Below are positions 1-4,322 of a DNA stretch of 5,326 nucleotides, one piece after another. Origin of the DNA: Acidimicrobiia bacterium (GTDB lineage: Bacteria; Actinomycetota; Acidimicrobiia; Spongiisociales; SHLN01); the NCBI GenBank assembly GCA_030623545.1, contig JAUXLW010000108.1:1-5326 (forward strand). Reading direction: 5' to 3'. A model generated the notes under the pieces. It was given only the letters and a program-made list of their open reading frames with translations. It did not search any database and was not told where the DNA came from. The first letter of the stretch is position 1. Each line of letters opens with the position of its first letter. The position numbers and the translations under genes are program-made.

Positions 1-150
1 CCGGCTTGGAGATGGTTCAAGGCTCCCCCTCCTCGCGTTCGCTTCGCTCCGGTGTCCTCCCCCAGGAGGGAGTTGGGAACCGGATTCGAGAGGGTTCAAG
101 GCTCCCCCTCCTCGCCTTCGCTTCGCTCAGGCGGTCCTCCCCAGGGAGGA
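1..150. repeat. Two diverged direct copies of a ~70-bp intergenic repeat
   Basis: Copy 1 spans about 1-70 and copy 2 about 80-150, offset by 79 bases. The first 49 bases match at 45 positions, including an identical stretch at 14-36 / 93-115 that starts GGTTCAAGGCTCC. After that the copies differ by one-base insertions and a few substitutions. Both carry TTCGCTTCGCTC followed by an inverted C-rich/G-rich pair: CCTCC..GGAGG at 57-69 in copy 1, and GTCCTCC..GGAGGAC at 134-151 in copy 2. Copy 1 may continue left of the window. There is no ORF with coding character here; the long plus-strand frame starting at 6 is a shadow of recR. This looks like a short intergenic repeat family (REP-like), but whether it recurs elsewhere cannot be seen from this window. 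Confidence 0.75.
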
Positions 151-151
151 C
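113..151 (-). terminator. Candidate U-less terminator downstream of recR
   Basis: Reading the minus strand, 19 bases after the recR stop there is a hairpin with a 7-bp stem, GTCCTCC/GGAGGAC, and loop CTGG (151 to 134). A weaker 5-bp hairpin, CGCCT/AGGCG, follows at 133-113. No T-run follows either one, so this is not a canonical Rho-independent terminator. High-GC actinobacteria are often thought to use such U-poor hairpins. The element is also part of the repeat at 1-150, so the hairpin may belong to the repeat rather than to recR. Confidence 0.35.
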
Positions 152-170
152 AGAGAGACATAGAGAAGAA

Positions 171-764
171 CTAGAGCTCTTGGCGGCCCACCAGGGCCCG
201 GCCGAGGGTCAGCTCGTCGGCGTAGTCGAGGTCACCGCCCACCGGAAGACCACTTGCCAGGCGGGTCACTTTCACGCCAAGCGGCTTGAGCACCCGAGCA
301 ATGTACAAAGCCGTGGCGTCACCTTCCACTGTCGGGTTTGTGGCGGCGATCACCTCCTTGAGGCCTTCTGCGTCGACCCGGGCCAGGAGCTCTCGGAAAT
401 GCAACTGATCTGGCCCGATGCCGGCAATGGGAGAAATCGAACCGCCGAGAACGTGGTAGCGCCCACTGAATTCCCGTGTCTTTTCCATTACCACAATGTC
501 CTGTGCTCGCTCGACAACACAAACCACCGACGGATCGCGACGGGTATCGAGACATATCGTGCATTCAACGCCTGCCGCCACATTGAAACACCGTTCACAT
601 AAGCCCACCTGGCGCCTCATATCGAGGATCGCATTAGCCAGCCGCTCGGCATCTACCTCCTCGGCATTGAGTATGTGGAAGGCGAGGCGCTGGGCGCTCT
701 TGCGGCCGATTCCAGGAAGTCGGGCCAGCTCGTCTATGAGCCTTTGAACCGGAGGTTCGAACAT
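171..764 (-). CDS. recR: Recombination mediator protein RecR
   Basis: RecR works with RecF and RecO to load RecA onto SSB-coated single-stranded DNA at gaps during recombinational repair in the cytoplasm. The 197-residue product has the full family architecture. A helix-hairpin-helix lies near residues 16-32 (LPGIGRKSAQRLAFHIL). A four-cysteine zinc finger lies at C56, C59, C68 and C71 (CERC..CTIC). A Toprim domain runs from about residue 79, with VVERAQD and the NPTVEGDATA segment, and the C-terminal signature GLPVGGDLDYADELTLGRA is present. Length is normal (about 200). I chose the ATG at 764 because homologues typically begin M-F/Y-E-x-P-V-Q; a GTG at 767 lies directly before it and overlaps the ybaB stop. 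There is no clear Shine-Dalgarno. The ATG sits two bases after the ybaB TAG, so translation is probably coupled. It is the last gene of the dnaX-ybaB-recR operon. Confidence 0.97.
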   Translation of the reverse strand: MFEPPVQRLIDELARLPGIGRKSAQRLAFHILNAEEVDAERLANAILDMRRQVGLCERCFNVAAGVECTICLDTRRDPSVVCVVERAQDIVVMEKTREFSGRYHVLGGSISPIAGIGPDQLHFRELLARVDAEGLKEVIAATNPTVEGDATALYIARVLKPLGVKVTRLASGLPVGGDLDYADELTLGRALVGRQEL

Positions 765-766
765 CA

Positions 767-1108
767 CTAGCCGAGGAGCCCGCCGAGCCCGAGCCCGTCG
801 AGGTCGAGCCCATCCGCCGCGTCGCTAATTCCTCCTGCCAGCGCATCGTTGGCCGCAGCTTGAGCCTGGTTGACAGCGGCCACAGCCAGGTCGCCCACCA
901 ACTCGGGATCCTCTGGATCGAGGACTGCGGGATCAAAGGTGATCGAAACCAATTGGCCTGAGCCTTTGACAACTGCCTTTACGACCCCGCCACCGGCGGT
1001 TCCTTCGAACTCCTGATCGGCAGTGGCAGCCTGCGCTTCCTGCATTTTGGCCTGCATGGCGGCGGCTTGCTCCAGCAGCTTCTGCATGTCTGTTGGCAGG
1101 CGTCCCAT
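767..1108 (-). CDS. YbaB/EbfC family nucleoid-associated protein
   Basis: This is a small DNA-binding protein of the YbaB/EbfC family, homodimeric in studied members and thought to act as a nucleoid-associated protein. Its gene usually lies between dnaX and recR, as here. The product shows the N-terminal helix (MQKLLEQAAAMQAKMQEAQ) and the central segment EGTAGGGVVKAVVKGSGQLV. The strand with ITFDPAVLDPEDPELVGDL and a helical AVNQAQAAANDAL follow, then a Gly/Leu/Asp-rich tail (DLDGLGLGGLLG). The start is uncertain. I prefer the ATG at 1108 (113 residues) because it gives a short family-like lead before the first helix. A TTG at 1135 would add nine residues, but its only SD-like bases (AGAGG) abut the codon; the ATG at 1087 would give 106 residues. 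No well-spaced SD precedes any of them, and the dnaX stop is only 37 bases upstream, which suggests translational coupling. The family is near certain; its exact role in this organism is inferred. Confidence 0.93.
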   Translation of the reverse strand: MGRLPTDMQKLLEQAAAMQAKMQEAQAATADQEFEGTAGGGVVKAVVKGSGQLVSITFDPAVLDPEDPELVGDLAVAAVNQAQAAANDALAGGISDAADGLDLDGLGLGGLLG

Positions 1109-1145
1109 AGCGGCGAGGGTAGTAGGGGTCAGCAACCTCTGCGGG

Positions 1146-2921
1146 TCACTGGGGCTCCACTACTTCACCGCCGAGCAGGTCCTTGACCAGGTCGGTCGGG
1201 TCAATGCCTCCTTCAACGGCGTCGGTCAACTCATGAGCTTCCGGAGCTCGCAACGGTGTCACCTCGGCCACATCTGTCTCGGCAATCGGACCCGGGCTAT
1301 ACACAATCCGAACTCGCCCTTCGAGCAACTCAGAGGCAGCTTCTTCGACAAGGGCTCGCAGTGCCTGGTCCTCCTGGAGAGACTCGAGGTGAAAAGTCAG
1401 GTGAGCCGGGACATGAAGCGTGAGCTGATTGCCTTCCACCTCCCCCGGGGCTGCCTCCTTCAGCAGGGTGTAGCGACGAACGCCGGCGGCAGCCCGCACC
1501 TTTCCAACCAATGCCGGCCATGAGGACTCCACAGCCTTCATCGTCAGCTGGGCCGGTGCCATATCTCTAGCTGCTTTCGGTCCATCATCTTGCGAAGCCG
1601 TAGTTTCAACCGTCCTGGGCGACTCTTCCCCGACCGGCTTCCTTCTGCGACGGGGCGGATCGGGAGTGGTCGACGCCGGCTCAGCAGCCCCCGGGGTAGG
1701 GCTATCGGTGGGGGCTAGCGCGACGGCGCCGCCCTGCTGGTTGACACGATCCTCGAGTCGGGCCAGCCGGGCAGCAAGCGAGACCGGGTCCGCCGCAGTG
1801 TCGTGCCGCGTTAGACGAATGACTGCTAGTTCTACGACCAGACGCTCCTCGCGACCCTCCCTCAGTCGAAGCAAGGCCTCTGACAGCTGGTCGATAGCCT
1901 GGATCACGTCTCCGGCCGGCATGTGACGTGCCATCTGCCGCCACTGGTCTATGCGGTCCGGCGACTCATCAACTATCTCTTCAATGTTGGGGGCATAGTG
2001 GGCAAGAAAGACACCCCGGAAGTAAGCCAGGGCTTCAGACACGAACCTGCGCAGATCGAAGCCCGCCGACACGATCTCGGCCACTAACTCGAGCCCGGCT
2101 TTGGGGTCGTCGTCAACGATGGCATTGGCGAGGCGGTCGAACGCCTCGAAGCCCACCAAACCCAGGGCGGCTGAAACACCAGGCACGTCAATCGAGCCAT
2201 CTCCCAAGGCCGCGACCTGCTCGAGCAAGCTGATTCCATCCCGGATTGATCCCCGGGCATGACGGGCGATGGCGGTCAGTCCCTCGGAAGTTGCCGAGAA
2301 GTCTTCCCGGCGGGCGATCGTCCCCAGGTAGTCGCTCATGATTTCGACGCCGATGGGATGGAAGTCGAAACGCTGGCTGCGGGATCGGACGGTGTCGAGC
2401 AATTTGTAAGGCTCGGTGGTCGCGAGCACAAAGTGGACGTGCTCGGGAGGCTCCTCCAGGGTTTTCAATAGGGCGTTGGAGGCGGCTCGTGACAGCATGT
2501 GCGCCTCATCAAGGATGTAGACACGGCGGGCTCCCGAAACGGACGCAACGGTCCCGACGTTCACTCGAATCTCCCGAATGTCCTCGACCTTGTTGTGGCT
2601 GGCGGCGTCGAGCTCGATGACGTCGAGGGACGAGCCTTCAGTGACGCCGACGCACGAGCTGCAGACGTTGCATGGTTCGCCTCCCGGCGCCCGGTCCTGG
2701 CAGTTGAGAGCCTTGGCCAGGACCCGTGCTGTTGACGTCTTGCCGGTTCCACGGGGACCGGCAAACAGGTAGGCGTGGCTGACCTTTCCCTCGACCACCT
2801 CGCGCAGCAACGTGGACGTCACATGAGCCTGACCGACTATCTCAGAAAAAGACTGAGGCCGGTACTTGCGATAGAAGGCCTGGTACTCCACCGGGGGCAT
2901 GGTAACCCATGGCCCGGACAC
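1146..2921 (-). CDS. dnaX: DNA polymerase III subunit gamma/tau (clamp loader ATPase)
   Basis: DnaX is the ATPase subunit of the clamp loader, which opens the beta sliding clamp and places it on primed DNA at the replication fork. The 591-residue protein has the AAA+ core in order. Walker A is GPRGTGKT at 55-62. A four-cysteine zinc module uses C74, C84, C87 and C90. Walker B is VYILDEAH at 134-141, sensor 1 is ATTE at 167-170, an SRC-type arginine-finger segment is at 180-182 and sensor 2 is SIRD at 225-228. The collar domain (about 245-375) follows. Then comes a Pro/Ala/Thr/Arg-rich linker (about 385-455) and a folded C-terminal domain (about 456-545) with an acidic tail. The Cys of the SRC motif is Ser182. 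The GTG at 2921 is chosen because GGAGGGG lies seven bases upstream; the in-frame ATG at 2900 has no SD. No A-rich slippery site is visible in the linker, so a frameshifted gamma form is not indicated. It is the first gene of the operon with ybaB and recR. Confidence 0.97.
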   Translation of the reverse strand: MSGPWVTMPPVEYQAFYRKYRPQSFSEIVGQAHVTSTLLREVVEGKVSHAYLFAGPRGTGKTSTARVLAKALNCQDRAPGGEPCNVCSSCVGVTEGSSLDVIELDAASHNKVEDIREIRVNVGTVASVSGARRVYILDEAHMLSRAASNALLKTLEEPPEHVHFVLATTEPYKLLDTVRSRSQRFDFHPIGVEIMSDYLGTIARREDFSATSEGLTAIARHARGSIRDGISLLEQVAALGDGSIDVPGVSAALGLVGFEAFDRLANAIVDDDPKAGLELVAEIVSAGFDLRRFVSEALAYFRGVFLAHYAPNIEEIVDESPDRIDQWRQMARHMPAGDVIQAIDQLSEALLRLREGREERLVVELAVIRLTRHDTAADPVSLAARLARLEDRVNQQGGAVALAPTDSPTPGAAEPASTTPDPPRRRRKPVGEESPRTVETTASQDDGPKAARDMAPAQLTMKAVESSWPALVGKVRAAAGVRRYTLLKEAAPGEVEGNQLTLHVPAHLTFHLESLQEDQALRALVEEAASELLEGRVRIVYSPGPIAETDVAEVTPLRAPEAHELTDAVEGGIDPTDLVKDLLGGEVVEPQ

Positions 2922-2928
2922 GCCAATT

Positions 2929-2935
2929 CCCCTCC
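2929..2935 (-). promoter_or_regulatory. Shine-Dalgarno of dnaX
   Basis: On the minus strand GGAGGGG lies seven bases upstream of the GTG at 2921. It is the strongest ribosome binding site in the window after that of the dodecin gene. It decides the dnaX start in favour of this GTG over the ATG at 2900, whose upstream sequence is already coding and has no SD. Confidence 0.75.
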
Positions 2936-2996
2936 ATAGGGACTTTCGACCCTGATCGGGGCGATAAGGAAGGTCGATACTTGGTGGAACAGATCA

Positions 2997-3061
2997 CAAG
3001 AGCCGCTGGGCCCAAAAGAGTGAGACGCCAAGACGCTCTCACAAGCTCAGCCCGGCTCTTG
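2997..3061 (+). ncRNA. Candidate structured RNA element (composite hairpin)
   Basis: A 65-base segment folds into one long stem-loop. The basal stem is 9 bp (CAAGAGCCG at 2997-3005 with CGGCTCTTG at 3053-3061). A 2-base bulge (3051-3052) follows, then a 6-bp stem (CTGGGC at 3006-3011 with GCTCAG at 3045-3050). Beyond an asymmetric internal loop there is an upper stem GTGAGA/TCTCAC (3020-3025 / 3037-3042), extended by CG/CG past one bulged base, with loop CCAAGA. One pair in the middle stem is G-U if read from the plus strand (3009/3047) and would be a C-A mismatch on the minus strand. This mildly favours a plus-strand transcript. It matches no RNA family I recognise. It could be a leader of the rhomboid gene, a small RNA, or the 5' leader of dnaX on the other strand. 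Confidence 0.35.
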
Positions 3062-3098
3062 GAAATTCCCCATCCTCACCTAGCGAGGCTGTAGGGAA

Positions 3099-3131
3099 GA
3101 TTCAGGGGCAGCCTCCCGCTGCCCCTGAGTC
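3099..3131 (+). terminator. Strong GC-rich hairpin, possible U-less terminator or attenuator
   Basis: TCAGGGGCAGC (3102-3112) pairs perfectly with GCTGCCCCTGA (3118-3128) around a 5-base loop CTCCC. Three more outer pairs are possible on the plus strand, one of them a U-G wobble that would be A-C on the minus strand. This makes a 14-bp stem, the strongest simple hairpin in the window. No T-run follows on either strand. Because the two flanking genes diverge from this region, no known gene ends here. It would serve either to end an unannotated short transcript from about 2940 or to attenuate reading into the rhomboid gene. It could also be purely structural. Confidence 0.4.
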
Positions 3132-3149
3132 GCGTCGGGGGAACTAAGG

Positions 3150-3170
3150 CCGCCGTCGGCGGGTTATAAA
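3150..3170 (+). promoter_or_regulatory. Start region of rhomboid gene: SD-like site in a hairpin, and a -10-like box
   Basis: GGCGGG (3158-3163) lies six bases before the ATG at 3170 and is a one-mismatch version of an SD. It is also the 3' arm of a 5-bp hairpin, CCGCC/GGCGG (3150-3154 / 3158-3162), so it could be masked in the RNA. The next bases, TATAAA (3165-3170), resemble a -10 box. If used as a promoter they would start transcription about at the second in-frame ATG (3176), giving a leaderless mRNA. No good -35 is visible. The two readings exclude each other. Confidence 0.3.
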
Positions 3171-3982
3171 TGTCGATGACGACCTTCCCCTCCTGCTACC
3201 GACACCCGGGGCGTGAAACCGGCCTGGCGTGCTCCGACTGTGAGCGACCAATCTGCGCCGATTGCTCTATTGACTCTCCCGTGGGGCAGAAGTGCCCCGA
3301 ATGCGCCCGGAAGAGAGGCACCGCGCAAATCATCACTGCCCGGCAGCTCGGACGACGCGCCAACATGGTGCCTCCAGTCACCCTCGGAATTCTCGTGGTG
3401 TCGGTCGGCATCTATCTGCTCGGTGTCGGCGGTCTCGACGACTGGCTCTTTCGAAACGGGCAGCTGACTCCCCAGCTGGTGCGTAACGGGGAGTGGTACC
3501 GGCTCTTGTCGAGTGCCTTCCTGCATGCCGGCGGATTACACATCCTCTTCAACATGGTGGCCCTGTACTTCCTGGGCCCTGCCATTGAGCGGGAGGTCGG
3601 GTCGGCGTCGTTCGCAGGTCTTTACGTGGCGTCGGCCTTGCTCGGCAGCTCGGCATACGTGTTGCTGGCAGGCGACATCCCGGCGGTGGGAGCCTCCGGA
3701 GCGGTTTTCGGGTTGTTCGGAGCGTGGCTGCTGTCGGCGTGGCGAAGAAGACACACGGCCCTGGGCCGGGCCAACTTGCAGAGCATCGGGGCAATCCTTG
3801 GCATCAACCTGCTGTTACCGCTTGCCAGGCCGGGAATTGCCTGGCAAGCCCACGTCGGAGGCCTGGTGGCGGGAGTGGTCATAGCCTTCGCCTGGACCAG
3901 GGTCGGCAAGACCCCACGGACGCGAGTGCTTGTGACCGTCATAGTGGCTGCCGTCGCTCTGGCGCTCGGGATCACCGCCTGA
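3170..3982 (+). CDS. Rhomboid family intramembrane serine protease with N-terminal zinc-binding segment
   Basis: Rhomboids cut substrate transmembrane helices within the membrane. The 270-residue protein opens with a soluble B-box-like Cys/His segment: C9, H12, C21, C24, C29, C32, C42 and C45. This is expected to bind one or two zinc ions. The membrane domain runs from about residue 68 to 269 with about seven hydrophobic helices, which fits the six-helix rhomboid core plus one at the C-terminus. All catalytic features are present. The motif HILFN has H124 and N128 (oxyanion support), GASG carries the nucleophile S176, and H228 in AHVGG is the general base. The WYRLLSSAFLHAG loop segment precedes the helix with H124. 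So the enzyme should be active; its substrate is unknown. The start at 3170 is used, but the ATG at 3176 (two residues shorter) is equally possible. Dodecin follows after 43 bases, probably in the same transcript. Confidence 0.95.
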   Translation: MSMTTFPSCYRHPGRETGLACSDCERPICADCSIDSPVGQKCPECARKRGTAQIITARQLGRRANMVPPVTLGILVVSVGIYLLGVGGLDDWLFRNGQLTPQLVRNGEWYRLLSSAFLHAGGLHILFNMVALYFLGPAIEREVGSASFAGLYVASALLGSSAYVLLAGDIPAVGASGAVFGLFGAWLLSAWRRRHTALGRANLQSIGAILGINLLLPLARPGIAWQAHVGGLVAGVVIAFAWTRVGKTPRTRVLVTVIVAAVALALGITA

Positions 3983-4012
3983 AGGCTCATTACTATGCCG
4001 ACCAGCCAACAC

Positions 4013-4017
4013 AGGAG
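4013..4017 (+). promoter_or_regulatory. Shine-Dalgarno of the dodecin gene
   Basis: AGGAG lies eight bases before the ATG at 4026, a standard spacing. A TACTAT box at 3991-3996 in the short gap after the rhomboid stop resembles a -10 element and could give dodecin its own promoter, but no matching -35 is visible inside the rhomboid gene end. Confidence 0.7.
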
Positions 4018-4025
4018 AACAAACA

Positions 4026-4244
4026 ATGGGCGGTCACATCACCAGGGGCGCGATCAAGGTCATTGAGGTGATCGGCGTGTCCGACGAGAGCTGGGAAGAT
4101 GCGGTCGGACAAGCGGTCGGCAAGGCTTCCGAAAGCGTGAAGGGCATCACCGGAGTAGAGGTCATAGCCCAAACTGGCAAAGTATCTGACGGAAAGGTCA
4201 CCCAATACAACGCCACCGTCAAACTCGCCTTCGTAGTCAGCTAG
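4026..4244 (+). CDS. Dodecin family protein
   Basis: Dodecins are small proteins that assemble into hollow dodecamers. Classical members store or buffer flavins (FMN or riboflavin), while a related group binds calcium or has no known ligand. The 72-residue product matches the family end to end. The first strand is AIKVIEVIGVS, followed by SWEDAVGQAVGKASESV (the single helix), EVIAQTGKVSDGKV and YNATVKLAFVV. The family's flavin-stacking aromatic, Trp in the usual R/D/E-W-F-E-V segment, is replaced: here the segment reads ITGVEV with Gly43 and Val44 at the W-F positions. Gln49, at or near the usual polar ligand residue, is kept. It may therefore not bind flavin in the usual way and may be closer to the non-flavin (SecE2/Rv0379-like) dodecins. 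A good SD supports the start. It sits downstream of the rhomboid gene and before a terminator. Confidence 0.93.
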   Translation: MGGHITRGAIKVIEVIGVSDESWEDAVGQAVGKASESVKGITGVEVIAQTGKVSDGKVTQYNATVKLAFVVS

Positions 4245-4254
4245 GGAGTGGGAT

Positions 4255-4293
4255 TCCAGACCTGAGCGCCTCTATCCGGGGGGCTTTTCTGGA
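4255..4293 (+). terminator. Rho-independent terminator of the rhomboid-dodecin unit
   Basis: Just after the dodecin stop, AGC-CCTC (4265-4272, G4268 bulged) pairs with GGGG-GCT (4279-4285) around a 6-base loop, followed by TTTTCT (4285-4290). An outer 6-bp stem, TCCAGA/TCTGGA (4255-4260 / 4288-4293), encloses it and overlaps the T-run. This is the only hairpin with a T-run in the window. It also lies between convergent genes, but read from the minus strand it has no T-run. Confidence 0.55.
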
Positions 4294-4322
4294 CTAGTGC
4301 CCCGACCAGGACAGAGCACTAG
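4294..4322 (-). terminator. Inverted repeat spanning the protease stop codon
   Basis: CTAGTGC (4294-4300) and GCACTAG (4316-4322) are perfect 7-base arms around a 15-base loop. The TAG stop of the subtilase (4321-4319) lies in one arm. It could end or protect the 3' end of the protease mRNA, but the loop is long and there is no following T-run on the minus strand, so the role is uncertain. Confidence 0.3.

Larger units (their letters stand above)
2936..3149. other. Divergent intergenic region with strong secondary structure
   Basis: This stretch between dnaX (minus) and the rhomboid gene (plus) has no ORF with coding character; the short frames on both strands lack family motifs and an SD. 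It contains a weak 6-bp stem TCGACC/GGTCGA (2946-2951 / 2972-2977), a long composite hairpin (2997-3061) and a near-perfect GC-rich hairpin (3099-3131). No clear sigma-70 promoter pair could be assigned on either strand, although dnaX must have a promoter in or near it. I looked for the conserved SRP RNA apical motif, tRNA T-loop and acceptor pairing, and RNase P and tmRNA signatures on both strands and found none. Confidence 0.6.

Noticed and set aside
1..150. CRISPR array
   Set aside because: There are only two imperfect copies, each longer than a CRISPR repeat and adjacent without a unique spacer of uniform size; no cas gene is in the window.
6..602. Plus-strand open frame of 198 codons opposite recR, and other long frames opposite dnaX, ybaB, the rhomboid and the subtilase
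   Set aside because: They overlap genes with complete family motifs, have no SD and no recognisable domain, and are expected by chance in GC-rich DNA.
1620..1680. Programmed frameshift in dnaX to make gamma
   Set aside because: The linker-coding region is GC-rich with no A-rich slippery heptamer; the nearest purine run (AGAAGGAAG) does not fit X-XXY-YYZ in frame.
2925..3071. Direct repeat AATTCCCC at 2925-2932 and 3064-3071
   Set aside because: It is only eight bases long with no further similarity around it; the first copy is explained by the dnaX Shine-Dalgarno on the opposite strand.
2936..3149. SRP (4.5S) RNA or tRNA-Ser gene, which often lie next to dnaX
   Set aside because: Neither strand contains the conserved GGAAGGAAGCAG-type apical loop of SRP RNA, nor a T-loop (GGTTCGAATCC-like) with matching acceptor arms.
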